Source of the DNA: an uncultured Acidobacteriia bacterium | GTDB taxonomy: Bacteria; Acidobacteriota; Terriglobia; Bryobacterales; Bryobacteraceae | DNA: 50,490 nucleotides | Direction of reading: 5' to 3' | NCBI GenBank assembly: GCA_903882645.1 | Contig: CAIRXZ010000064.1 | Coordinates: forward strand, 1-50,490 | Shown here: piece after piece, positions 8,600 through 16,206 of the stretch | Layout of the letters: each line of letters begins with the position of its first letter | How positions within the stretch are numbered: position 1 is the stretch's first letter | Position numbers and translations under genes: made by a program | Notes under the pieces: generated by a model | Databases searched by the model: none | Seen by the model: only the letters and a program-made list of their open reading frames with translations | What the model was told of the DNA's origin: nothing

Positions 8600-8837
8600 C
8601 GAAAACTCGGCGGCTCTGCTCGAACACCTTGTAGACGATTCGGTACCGATCCCCGTAGAACCGCAGCTTGTAGAGATTGGCGTAGCCCTCCATGGGTTCA
8701 ACTCCAAACGGGAAGGCGTCTTCGGTGAGTTCTCCGAAAAGCTCAGCGGCCTCAAGCTGAACGCCGAGATCGAGCCTTCGGAACTGCCGTAGCGCGACTG
8801 GAAGCAGGCGTACGCTCCAGCGAGATTCCGCTTTCAC
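8541..8837 (-). CDS. RelE/ParE-family toxin
   Basis: A 98-residue toxin of the RelE superfamily, compact mRNA-cleaving or gyrase-inhibiting proteins. The core is recognisable: 'SVRLLPVALRQFRRLD' as the first helix, then 'LYKLRFYGDRYRIVYKV', the strand pair with the conserved basic and Tyr residues of RelE folds. The start is a GTG at 8837, with the upstream antitoxin frame still open across it. The gene follows its antitoxin on the minus strand, the usual RelBE order. Whether it is active cannot be judged from sequence. Confidence 0.78.
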   Translation of the reverse strand: MKAESRWSVRLLPVALRQFRRLDLGVQLEAAELFGELTEDAFPFGVEPMEGYANLYKLRFYGDRYRIVYKVFEQSRRVFVTGIGPRGSVYSGLRRPSR

Positions 8838-9018
8838 TCAACACCTCTGCGAGGCTGTAGCTCTTGCCCTTGGCTTGCTTGAAAGCACGCATGCTCGTGA
8901 TCGCGTCTGCATCGTCCTCGGTGAGCCAGTTCGGGTCCGGCAGTAAGGCCCGCTCTCTGGCCGTGAGGTTGGTACCCTCCACGGGAATGCGCTTTTCGAG
9001 ATTTTGACGCTGCAGCAC
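8752..9018 (-). CDS. Antitoxin partner of the RelE-like toxin
   Basis: An 88-residue frame with a GTG start at 9018, preceded by AGGAGG nine bases upstream. The stretch 'EDDADAITSMRAFKQAKGKS' followed by 'YSLAEVLSESGISLE' resembles short antitoxins that carry a DNA-binding start and an amphipathic toxin-binding tail. The frame overlaps the first 86 bases of the toxin gene, more than the few bases usual in such operons, and its last 20 residues (Arg/Ser/Ala-rich) may simply be read-through. Family assignment is tentative and rests on position as much as on sequence. Confidence 0.6.
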   Translation of the reverse strand: MLQRQNLEKRIPVEGTNLTARERALLPDPNWLTEDDADAITSMRAFKQAKGKSYSLAEVLSESGISLERTPASSRATAVPKARSRRSA

Positions 9019-9154
9019 GGCCCGATGCCTCCTGTTTCATTCTAGCCCTTTCGCGCCGCGTTGGCGGCCCGTTGCGAATAGAAGCGGCGCGGGCGAACCC
9101 ACATCACCGCCGGCCGCCGACGAAAGCGGCACACCCGGAAAGACCCCGAGCCAC

Positions 9155-9160
9155 TATAAT
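9155..9160 (+). promoter_or_regulatory. -10 box eight bases before a start codon (probable leaderless promoter)
   Basis: A perfect TATAAT lies eight bases before the ATG at 9169, with CGTTTTGG between and no Shine-Dalgarno. Transcription would start within two bases of the ATG. No clear -35 box. Confidence 0.5.
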
Positions 9161-9168
9161 CGTTTTGG

Positions 9169-11250
9169 ATGCTCGAAATCCGCCTCTCCGTGTGCGCGCT
9201 CGATTGCCCGGACTGTTGCTCCCTGCTGGTTTCGGTGGAGAGCGGCCGCGGCGTGAAGCTGCGCGGCGATCCATCGCACCCGGTGACGCGGGGATTCCTG
9301 TGCGGCAAGGTGGCGCAATACCTGGAGCGCGAGTATTCGCCCGAAAGGCTGCTGTATCCCCTCCGGCGCGCGGGCGCGAAAGGGGCGGGGCGGTTCGTGC
9401 GCATCTCCTGGGACGAGGCGCTCGACGCCATCGCGGCCCGCTGGAAGGCCATCGCCGCCGAGTTCGGGTCCGAGGCCATCCTGCCTTACAGCTACGGCGG
9501 AACCATGGGGCTGCTCAACGGCAGCGGCATGGACCGGCGGTTCTTCCATCGCCTGGGCGCTTCACGGCTCGACCGCACGATTTGTTCCACGGCCGGCATG
9601 GCGGGCATGACCGAGGCGCTGGGCGTGGGCTACGGCACGGAGCCGGAACAGTTTCGCCACGCGCGGCTGATCCTCGCCTGGGGCGCGAACATTCTGGGGA
9701 CGAACGTACACCTGTGGCCCTTCATCGTGGAGGCGCGCCGGAAGGGGGCCAAGCTCTACGTTATCGACCCGCGGCGCAACCGAACCACCGCGACGGCCGA
9801 CAAGCATTTCGCCATCCATCCGGGCAGCGACGCCGCGCTGGCCCTGGCCATGATGCACGTCATCGTGGGAGAGAAGCTCCACGACGCGGAGTACGTCGCG
9901 CGCCATACGGAGGGTTTCGAGGCCCTGCGGGAGCGCGTGCGCGAATGGACCCCCCAGCGCGCGGCCGGACTCACGGGGATCGAAGCCGGGGAGATCGCCG
10001 CTCTGGCGCGCGAGTACGCGGGCACGCGTCCGGCGGTCATTCGCCTGAATTACGGAATCCAGCGCAGCGAACGCGGCGCCATGGCGGTGCGCGCGGCGGC
10101 CCTGCTTCCGGCGCTCACGGGGTCCTGGAAGGATGTTGGCGGCGGCCTCCAGCTTTCCACTTCCCAGGCCTTCCACTTGAACCGCGACGGCCTGGAAAGA
10201 GCGGACCTGCAAGGGAGAGCGCTGGGCCGCGAGGCGCGCATCGTGAACATGACGGAGCTAGGCGCGGCGCTGACCCCACTTAGGGCAGCGGCAGACGACA
10301 GAAAACGATCGTCTGCCCCACTGGATCCGCCGGTGATGTCGCTGGCGGTGTACAACTCGAACCCCGCGGCCATCGCCCCCAACCAGAACGCGGTTCTGCG
10401 CGGATTGCGCCGCGAGGACCTGTTCACGGTGGTCCTGGAACAGTTCCGGACCGACACCGCCGACTACGCCGATATCGTACTGCCGGTCACCACCTTCCTG
10501 GAGCACACGGACCTGTATCTCGCTTACGGCCACTACTATTTGCAGCTTGCGCGGCCGGCGCTGCCGGCGCCGGGCGAGACGAAATCGAACGTGGAGATCT
10601 TCCGTCTCCTGGCCGCGCGCATGGGCTTCGACGACCCGTGCTTCGGCGAGACGGAAGACGACATGATCCGGACGCTGCTCGATTCCCCGCATCCCTTCGT
10701 GGCCGGCATCTCCATCGAGCGGCTGGATCGGGAGCGGAGCGTGCGGCTGCGCCTGCCCGAGCCGTTCCTGCCGTTCGCGGCCGGGGGCTTCGGCGCGCCC
10801 GATGGCAAATGCCATTTTCACGCGGAAACCCTGGACTATGCGCCGCCGGTGGAATCGCGGCGCGGCGACCCGGACCTGCGCTCGAAGTATCCGCTCGAGT
10901 TGATTTCGCCGAAGAACGACGACGGCATGAACTCCACCTTCGGTCATCGCGACGCGGTGGACCGCCGGACCGCCGTTTTGCAGATCAACGCGGGCGACGC
11001 CGGCGCGCGCGGCATCCGGACGTCCAACCGGGTGCGGGCCTACAATGCGCGCGGGTCCTGCGCGCTGGCGGCGCGCGTGGACGATGCCGCGCAGCCGGGG
11101 GTGGTTTGCGCGACGTCGGTGCGCTGGGCCAGGCGCTCGCCCGGCGGGCGCAATATCAACGCCCTGACCTCCGAGCGGCTCACGGACGCCGGCGGCGGCG
11201 CCACATTCTACAGTTGCCTGGTTCAAGTGGAGAGGATTGAAGATCGATGA
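9169..11250 (+). CDS. Molybdopterin oxidoreductase, DMSO-reductase family (formate dehydrogenase-like)
   Basis: A 693-residue bis-MGD enzyme. The N-terminal [4Fe-4S] ligands are C9, C13, C17 (CALDCPDCC) and the Cys of GFLCGK. The central part carries the cofactor-binding domains ('ILAWGANILGTNVHLWP', 'LYVIDPRRNRT'), and the end carries the MopB C-terminal beta-barrel ('DAVDRRTAVLQINAGDAGARG'). There is no Tat signal, so it is probably cytoplasmic. The electron donor or acceptor cannot be told from sequence; it groups loosely with 'anaerobic dehydrogenase' proteins annotated as formate dehydrogenase or thiosulfate reductase A. Oddity: a stretch encoding PLRAAADDRKRSSAPL corresponds to a short palindromic repeat (10290-10321) inserted in frame. 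The stop overlaps the next ATG (ATGA), so the neighbour is translationally coupled. Confidence 0.85.
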   Translation: MLEIRLSVCALDCPDCCSLLVSVESGRGVKLRGDPSHPVTRGFLCGKVAQYLEREYSPERLLYPLRRAGAKGAGRFVRISWDEALDAIAARWKAIAAEFGSEAILPYSYGGTMGLLNGSGMDRRFFHRLGASRLDRTICSTAGMAGMTEALGVGYGTEPEQFRHARLILAWGANILGTNVHLWPFIVEARRKGAKLYVIDPRRNRTTATADKHFAIHPGSDAALALAMMHVIVGEKLHDAEYVARHTEGFEALRERVREWTPQRAAGLTGIEAGEIAALAREYAGTRPAVIRLNYGIQRSERGAMAVRAAALLPALTGSWKDVGGGLQLSTSQAFHLNRDGLERADLQGRALGREARIVNMTELGAALTPLRAAADDRKRSSAPLDPPVMSLAVYNSNPAAIAPNQNAVLRGLRREDLFTVVLEQFRTDTADYADIVLPVTTFLEHTDLYLAYGHYYLQLARPALPAPGETKSNVEIFRLLAARMGFDDPCFGETEDDMIRTLLDSPHPFVAGISIERLDRERSVRLRLPEPFLPFAAGGFGAPDGKCHFHAETLDYAPPVESRRGDPDLRSKYPLELISPKNDDGMNSTFGHRDAVDRRTAVLQINAGDAGARGIRTSNRVRAYNARGSCALAARVDDAAQPGVVCATSVRWARRSPGGRNINALTSERLTDAGGGATFYSCLVQVERIEDR
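10290..10321. repeat. Short palindromic repeat inside the oxidoreductase gene
   Basis: GGCAGACGA and TCGTCTGCC form a perfect 9-bp stem around a ten-base loop. The 32-base sequence matches 7246-7277 (the right half of the element at 7173-7277) with very few differences. It is translated in frame as part of a probable surface loop. Confidence 0.7.
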
Positions 11251-11777
11251 AACACGGATTTCTATTGGAGCGGCGGACTGCCCTACGCCTGTGGCCGGCC
11301 GTTCTGGCGTTTTCCCTTGCCTTTGCGCCGCCGGGCTGCAAGAGGAGCAAGACCGCGGCGGCGTCGGTTATAAGCATGGGCGACCCGCAAGCGGCAGCGC
11401 AGTTGGCGAGCGGCTTCTACGGCGTCGAGCAGGGCGCGTGGCGCTGGACCAAGGGCGATTTCAGCGTGCTGCTGGGCGCGCCCGCGGACGCCGCGCGAAA
11501 GGGCGCCGTGCTTCGCGTGCGGCTCACCGCGCCGCCACAGCTCATCGCCAAGCTCGCCAACATTACGCTCTCGGCGAGCGTCAACGGCCAGCGGCTTCCG
11601 CCTGAAACCTACAGCGTTGCGGGGACATATACCTTCATCCGCGACGTGCCCGGGAGTCTGCTCGAAGACAACCCCGTCAAGGTGGATTTCCAGTTGGACA
11701 AAGTCATGCCGCCGGCCGGGGAGGACATCCGGGAACTCGGCATCGTCGTGCTGAGCATCGGACTGGAGCCGAAATGA
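11247..11777 (+). CDS. Exported hypothetical protein, coupled to the oxidoreductase
   Basis: A 176-residue protein whose N-terminus (RRTALRLWPAVLAFSLAFAP then GC) looks like a signal peptide with a weak lipobox, so a lipoprotein is possible. The mature part has a pattern I recall from uncharacterised acidobacterial proteins: 'ASGFYGVEQGAWRWTKGDFS' followed by beta strands and 'REL' near the end; such domains often follow sugar- or membrane-related genes. No catalytic motif is visible. The ATG lies inside the upstream stop (ATGA), so it is made with the oxidoreductase, but a shared function is inference only. Confidence 0.7.
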   Translation: MKHGFLLERRTALRLWPAVLAFSLAFAPPGCKRSKTAAASVISMGDPQAAAQLASGFYGVEQGAWRWTKGDFSVLLGAPADAARKGAVLRVRLTAPPQLIAKLANITLSASVNGQRLPPETYSVAGTYTFIRDVPGSLLEDNPVKVDFQLDKVMPPAGEDIRELGIVVLSIGLEPK

Positions 11778-11850
11778 TCGGGAGGCTTTTGGGTTTCCGC
11801 CCCCAGGTCCAAACCCGCCGCCCTCCGGCCAGCCGGTTTCCCGCTCTCGT

Positions 11851-11954
11851 GGAGTGGGCCTCTGGCCTGCCATGCCCGCTTTCCTGCGGGCATCCGCCAG
11901 CCGTCGAAAGGATGCCGCCACGAATGGCGGCATGGCAAGCCGGAGGCTCGCTCC
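11851..11954. repeat. Hairpin repeat element with 26-bp imperfect terminal inverted repeat
   Basis: The ends 11851-11876 and 11929-11954 are inverted copies with four mismatches in 26. Inside are GCCCGC/GCGGGC around six bases (about 11873-11890) and a 9-bp stem ATGCCGCCA/TGGCGGCAT with a CGAA loop (11912-11933). It separates two exported-protein genes. The frame from an ATG at 11774 stays open through it into the next gene. Confidence 0.7.
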
Positions 11955-12004
11955 ACAGCGCAAACGCGCGCCCGGGGGCCTTCCAGCGCGGCGCGGCAGG
12001 AAAC

Positions 12005-12619
12005 ATGGGGAGGCCTGCGTTTGCCGCGTGCGTCGCGCTTTTCCTGTTTACGGCGGGATGCTCGGAGACGGAAAGCGGGCCGCGGAAGAGCGCGGAGAAG
12101 CCCGCCGCGCCGGTTACTGGGCAAAGCGCGCTCTGGCGGATGTACCAGGTGGCCCGGGCCTGGGCTCCGGACGCCCAAGTGCTGAGGGTGAGCAGCATCG
12201 CGGTCCCCGAAGTCGCGCCGGTCCGCGGCAAGTCCGGCGCGTGGGAGGCGACGTTCACATCGGAGGGCAAGGGGCGGAGAAGGGCCTACACATACTCGGT
12301 GGTGGAATCGCAGGACGGCCCGCATCAAGGCGTCTTCGCCGGACAGGAAGAGGACTGGTCCGGCCCGGGCGGACAGGACGCGCCATTTCCCATAGGGGCG
12401 GTCGCGATCGACACCGATGCGGCTTACAAGACGGCGGCTGGGCAAGCCCGGGAATACGAGAAGAAGCACCCCGGCAAGCCGATCACTTTGCTGCTGGAGG
12501 ATGTGAGAAGGTATCCGAACCCCGCGTGGCGGGTAATCTGGGGCGCGTCCGCGGGGACTTCGGATTACTCGGTCTACGTGGACGCAACCACGGGGAAGTG
12601 GCTGGAGACGGTTCACTGA
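12005..12619 (+). CDS. Putative lipoprotein of unknown function
   Basis: From an ATG at 12005 this is 204 residues with a good lipoprotein signal: MGRPAFAACVALFLFTAGC, the Cys being the lipidation site. The mature protein has 'SALWRMYQVARAWAPDAQVL' and ends with 'NPAWRVIWGASAGTSDYSVY' plus 'VDATTGKW', an arrangement reminiscent of PepSY-type domains (helix, then a strand ending in D-x-x-T-G). That likeness is weak. The in-frame ATG at 11774 would add 77 residues encoded largely by the repeat element, so the internal start with its signal peptide is preferred. It may be co-transcribed with the two genes upstream. Confidence 0.65.
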   Translation: MGRPAFAACVALFLFTAGCSETESGPRKSAEKPAAPVTGQSALWRMYQVARAWAPDAQVLRVSSIAVPEVAPVRGKSGAWEATFTSEGKGRRRAYTYSVVESQDGPHQGVFAGQEEDWSGPGGQDAPFPIGAVAIDTDAAYKTAAGQAREYEKKHPGKPITLLLEDVRRYPNPAWRVIWGASAGTSDYSVYVDATTGKWLETVH

Positions 12620-12946
12620 AACGGGGCGGTCGATTGGCCGCGGGTGCGGCCGGCGGGGCGCGGTGAGGTGCTCGGCTGTTTGGCAAGGGCGTGATGGGGT
12701 CCGATAGTTCGGGGGCGGGGACTTCACGAGAGTGATCTCCCAGAACGCCGTCTCCGGGGAGCATCGACCGGAGGGCATATCAGCGGTTCGGCGACTACGC
12801 AGCCAACTGGATTGCGTCAGATTCGCCGAGACGCCCGCGCAGCGCTGTCACCCCGGCCCAATTCAGGCGATCGAAGCTCTTAAGCTATGGATAGCCGTTA
12901 CGTATATTTCATATATTACTATTGACAATGGCTTGCACAAGGTGAT
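12620..12946 (+). other. Intergenic stretch with an AT-rich promoter-like end
   Basis: No gene is convincing here. The last ~60 bases are strikingly AT-rich for this genome. TTGACA at 12922-12927 is a consensus -35 box, but the best -10 candidate (GATATG at 12944, spacer 16) is poor. It probably holds the promoter of the next gene. Confidence 0.35.
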
Positions 12947-13423
12947 ATGCTTGACATGAAGGTGTTGAAGATGTCCAGAATCACTTACGTGCAATACGAG
13001 GGATCTGATGAGCAGATCCGCGATCTCGTGTCCAAACTAATACCGACTCCGGGCGCAGCCCCAGCGACAATCGCCAGGCCGACAATAGGCCATAACGGCT
13101 CCGGCACATGGGACCTCATTGCGGAGAAATTCGAGCGCTCTCTCTCTGCCGCAGCCGCCAACGGCAAGCCGGGGCAGAAGCGCGCCGTGGAGGCATGGCT
13201 GCGTGCCGGCGGCAGTATCGAACTCACCAAGTTGTGGAAGGCAGCCGGCGTGAAGAACCAGCATGACTACGCCGGCGTCGGCGGTTCCCTTACTAAGAAC
13301 ATGCGGAAGGCAGGCGGCCCTAAAGAATGGTACCTGTGGCAAAAGCAGAATTCCGGAGACTGGATCTACAGCATCCTTCCGGAGCTTGTCGACCCGCTGA
13401 AACGTGCGTTGGGAATCGCCTAG
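12947..13423 (+). CDS. Orphan hypothetical protein
   Basis: A 158-residue frame that I do not recognise. Possible starts are 12947, 12956 and 12971 (MSRITYVQYEGSDEQIRDLV); none has a strong ribosome site. The middle holds 'TWDLIAEKFERSLSAAAANG' followed by Lys/Arg-rich helix, then 'ELTKLWKAAGVKNQHDYAGV' and a Trp/Tyr-rich end ('EWYLWQKQ', 'DWIYSILPELVDPLKRAL'). It is soluble, has no signal peptide, and the central part could be a winged-helix or helical nucleic-acid-binding fold. It stands alone after an AT-rich leader, in a stretch that also contains a transposase relic, so recent acquisition is plausible. Confidence 0.6.
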   Translation: MLDMKVLKMSRITYVQYEGSDEQIRDLVSKLIPTPGAAPATIARPTIGHNGSGTWDLIAEKFERSLSAAAANGKPGQKRAVEAWLRAGGSIELTKLWKAAGVKNQHDYAGVGGSLTKNMRKAGGPKEWYLWQKQNSGDWIYSILPELVDPLKRALGIA

Positions 13424-13666
13424 CTGACGAATCTTTCCCGAGGTGGCCCGCTTGGAGGTCGGGCAGGCGCTAAGCACCTTGACGTATCACGCCCGACCCG
13501 CTGAAGTGAATCCCGCCTGTTTGTCCCCAAGCCCGCGTCTGGGAAGCTTGGGCCTGCGAGCTATCCGGAGCTGGATGGGTCCTGGTAAACGCCCGTCACG
13601 GAAACTGGCGGCGGGAAGCCGGCTTGCGGCTGTTAATCGCATTACACGCCTCGTGCTTGGCCGCGG

Positions 13667-13783
13667 TTAGGTTGACGCGAGTAGGTAGATGGCCAACTCG
13701 GGCGGCAGGTCGGGCGCGCGGTCCTTGCTGGAGAACACCGCGTGCACGAGCAGAAAGGCGAAGGCGTGCAGCAGGCTCTTACG
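13667..13783 (-). pseudogene. RAYT / IS200-like (REP-associated tyrosine) transposase relic
   Basis: On the minus strand the residues 'SLLHAFAFLLVHAVFSSKDR' then 'APDLPPEL' match the N-terminus of IS200-like Y1 transposases (TnpA-REP, RAYT), whose first strand reads L-V-H-x-V-F-S-T-K. The frame ends at a stop after 'YLLAST', so the HUH motif and the catalytic tyrosine are absent. A REP hairpin sits just beyond its 5' side at 13815-13864, the association expected of RAYTs. The remainder of 13424-13666 shows nothing I can identify. Confidence 0.6.
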
Positions 13784-13814
13784 CCCCTGTACGGAACTAC
13801 TCAGACGCGGGTCC

Positions 13815-13864
13815 GGTTCCCGACGGCTTGCGCCGTGGGCTGTTGTCTCACGCCCTACGGGCTT
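13815..13864 (+). repeat. REP-like palindrome
   Basis: ACGGC-TTGC-GCCGT (13823-13836), extended by CCC/GGG across a one-base bulge, forms the main hairpin and is followed by GCCCTACGGGC. The same pattern (GGTTCCC, hairpin, GGGCT, then a GCCCC.GGGGC palindrome) recurs at 49874-49926 on the minus strand and at 50044-50080. Confidence 0.65.
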
Positions 13865-13895
13865 ACACCGCACGACGGCAGGCTCGCCACAGGGG

Positions 13896-15407
13896 TCACT
13901 TCGCGGAACGGAGCTTGATGTAGCGGCTGGCGAAGGTGAGGAAGGTGGGCCAGTTGGGGGCGTCGGTGTGTCCGCCGCTGTGCTGGCGGAAGGCCACCTC
14001 TCCGTCAGTTAGAGGGGTCTCGATGGGGGGGAACACGGTGGTCCCCATGTCCTTTTTCCCCAGCAGCTTGTACACCGGCCCGGCGGCGGCGGCGGCCATG
14101 AAACTGCCCTTGGCATCCACCCATCCGTCCCCATCGGTCGCGCCGCCGCTGATGAATACGGGACGCGGGGCGCACATGGCCACCAGCTCGTGGGAATCCA
14201 CGGGCAAATCGCCCCAGTTCAGCGGACCGGCGTACTTGAGGAAGTTGCCGGCCATCCAGTGGTATTCGCCGGTTCCGGCGACGTTCTCGACGATCTCGCC
14301 CCAATCGCGGCGGTGGAGCTTGGCCCCGCCCTCGCCGGAGGAGCTGACATAGCCGATCGCGAAGCGGCGGTCGTAGGCTTCGGCGACGAGGGTGGCCTTG
14401 CCCCAGCGCGAGTGGCCCTCCAGGCCGACCTGTTTGGCGTCCACGGCCTTGTCGGTCGCGAAGTAGTCCAGAGCGCGGCTGGCGCCCCAGGCCCAGGCGC
14501 GCAATACGCCCCAATCGTCCAACTTGCGGGGCTGGCCCTTGTTGACCAGACCGATGATGCCTTGCGTCAGGCCCGCGCCGGTGTCGGCCTGCACGCTGGC
14601 GGTGTTCAGAACGGCGTAGCCCCAGCCCTTCGCCAGAACCTGTTGCTGCCAACTGGGGCCGAATGCGCCCGGCCCGCCGCGGCCCGTTGGCGGCATCGCC
14701 ACTCCGCGCCCTGCCGGCGGAGCAGCCGCTCCGGCTGCCGCGGGCGGCGCCGCCGCGCCTCGGCCCGCGGTTGGAGCAACCGGTCCGCGGGCGGCCCCGC
14801 GCGCGCCGAAGCCGCCGAAACCACCAATGAACTGCATCATCACGGGCACTGGACCAGTGGCGTTGGCGGGGGTGGTCAGCGTGACCTGGATATCCACCGT
14901 AATCTGCGGATAGGAGGAGTTATCGACGTGGCCCACGAGCTGTTTCGTTACGATTGGCACGCCGCCAACCGTGTCCCTGGTCAGGCTGATTGGCCGCCAT
15001 TGGACCTTGGGCATGTTCTTCGGGACCCGGCCGTAGACCTCGCGGTCGAAGTCCTCGACAATCTCCGGGCGGCGCGCGGTCCACCACATGGTGGGCGTGG
15101 TTACCTTCTTCCCGTTCTTCAACACCAGCGGGTCCGGCAGGTTGGGATACGGGTTGGCCTTGGCCTCATCGTAGTTGGCGTAATATGGCGACGCCTTGTT
15201 GCTGCCGTCCCTGCCACGGCGGATGGCGGTCATATGCAGGAGGTCCATCAGCCTCTGATGATCCTGCTCGCTTGTGAGCTGCCCCGGCGCGGGCGGCGCG
15301 CCCGCGGCAGGCTGCGCGGCCTGATAGGCCCAGCTTGCCAGAGGGGCGGCGGCCAGCGCCAACAGGGCCACGCAGAATATCCAACGAACCGATCGCGACG
15401 TGAGCAC
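13896..15407 (-). CDS. CE15-family glucuronoyl esterase / acetylxylan esterase-like hydrolase, secreted
   Basis: Exported alpha/beta-hydrolase of 503 residues resembling carbohydrate esterase family 15, which cleaves the ester between glucuronoxylan and lignin alcohols. It has an N-terminal signal segment (residues 8-28, ending SWAYQ), the nucleophile motif GHSRWGKA with S333, the family stretch 'SSSGEGGAKLHRRDWGE' around 356-371, 'LPVDSHELVAMCAPRPV' near 401-417 and the catalytic histidine in QHSGGH (476-480). Oddity: residues about 199-250 are a Gly/Ala/Pro/Arg low-complexity insertion with repeated AGRG/TGRG units, absent from typical family members as I know them. The next gene upstream ends 17 bases away, so the two may be transcribed together. 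Confidence 0.85.
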   Translation of the reverse strand: MLTSRSVRWIFCVALLALAAAPLASWAYQAAQPAAGAPPAPGQLTSEQDHQRLMDLLHMTAIRRGRDGSNKASPYYANYDEAKANPYPNLPDPLVLKNGKKVTTPTMWWTARRPEIVEDFDREVYGRVPKNMPKVQWRPISLTRDTVGGVPIVTKQLVGHVDNSSYPQITVDIQVTLTTPANATGPVPVMMQFIGGFGGFGARGAARGPVAPTAGRGAAAPPAAAGAAAPPAGRGVAMPPTGRGGPGAFGPSWQQQVLAKGWGYAVLNTASVQADTGAGLTQGIIGLVNKGQPRKLDDWGVLRAWAWGASRALDYFATDKAVDAKQVGLEGHSRWGKATLVAEAYDRRFAIGYVSSSGEGGAKLHRRDWGEIVENVAGTGEYHWMAGNFLKYAGPLNWGDLPVDSHELVAMCAPRPVFISGGATDGDGWVDAKGSFMAAAAAGPVYKLLGKKDMGTTVFPPIETPLTDGEVAFRQHSGGHTDAPNWPTFLTFASRYIKLRSAK

Positions 15408-15424
15408 GGATTCCTCCTAAGCTG

Positions 15425-15946
15425 TCACTTGACCTCGCCAATCTCGAATATCTTCCCGTCGATCTCCTCGATCGAAATCACGAAGCGTTTGCGCTCCTGA
15501 AGCTTCGCATCCGGAACGGTGAAGGTCGCCCCGTTCATGCGGTCCAATGTGGCGCGTCCGGGGATCTTGTCCCGCACGATCAGCGAGTGGTTGTACTTCT
15601 GTCCCAGCAGCGGAACCCCGTCGAATACGCGCTGGGCGTCCGGATCGGCGATAACCTGGCCTTCCAGGCGATTGCCGTTCTTGTCTTCGGCGTAAACCCT
15701 CACGGTTCGCACCACGGCGGGGTAGTCGGAAGTATTGGAAACCCGGAAATCGATCATCGCCACCGAATTGTCGTCGTCGAGCGCGGCGGTGCGGACCTTG
15801 AGCACCTGGCCGGGCAGATCCAGATGCGCCCCGCGCGTAATGAACAGGATGATCCCGATCAGAACGAGAACGCATGCAACGCCGATGCCGCAAGCCTTCA
15901 GAAAGTCGCTATTCTTCGATAAGAACTCACGCAGTTTCTCTTTCAT
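15425..15946 (-). CDS. Membrane-anchored hypothetical protein
   Basis: From the ATG at 15946 (GGAAAGG before it) the protein is 173 residues. A basic N-terminal stretch (KEKLREFLSK) is followed by one strong membrane segment, 'GIGVACVLVLIGIILFI'. The remaining ~135 residues are beta-rich, including 'MIDFRVSNTSDYPAVVRTVR' and 'VYAEDKNGNRLEG', a fibronectin/DUF-like sandwich pattern ('no-tension' domain seen in acidobacterial membrane proteins). Likely a single-pass inner-membrane protein with a periplasmic domain. No catalytic residues stand out. It lies just upstream of the CE15 gene on the same strand. Confidence 0.7.
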   Translation of the reverse strand: MKEKLREFLSKNSDFLKACGIGVACVLVLIGIILFITRGAHLDLPGQVLKVRTAALDDDNSVAMIDFRVSNTSDYPAVVRTVRVYAEDKNGNRLEGQVIADPDAQRVFDGVPLLGQKYNHSLIVRDKIPGRATLDRMNGATFTVPDAKLQERKRFVISIEEIDGKIFEIGEVK

Positions 15947-16194
15947 GACGACCTTTCCCACCTTGCGCAGGCCGGCGCTTGCGCGGCGGCGTTTCGGACG
16001 CCGCCAGGATGTGGCGCGCCGGGCGGTCTCCGCCGGTGGGGCCATGGCGCCCGGCTACAGAACCGATTGTAATAGATAGCATGGAGTGGACCAACAACGC
16101 CGGCCGGAACGCCGGCCGGAAACGGGCGTCGAGCGGGCAATCTTCGTCCTGTTCGGAAGAGCGGCGTACGACGCGTATGCCGCCGCGCTAAGCG

Positions 16195-16200
16195 TATATT
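16195..16200 (+). promoter_or_regulatory. -10 box six bases before a start codon (probable leaderless promoter)
   Basis: TATATT ends six bases before the ATG at 16207, with GAACTC between and no Shine-Dalgarno. No clear -35 box is visible at normal spacing. Confidence 0.45.
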
Positions 16201-16206
16201 GAACTC

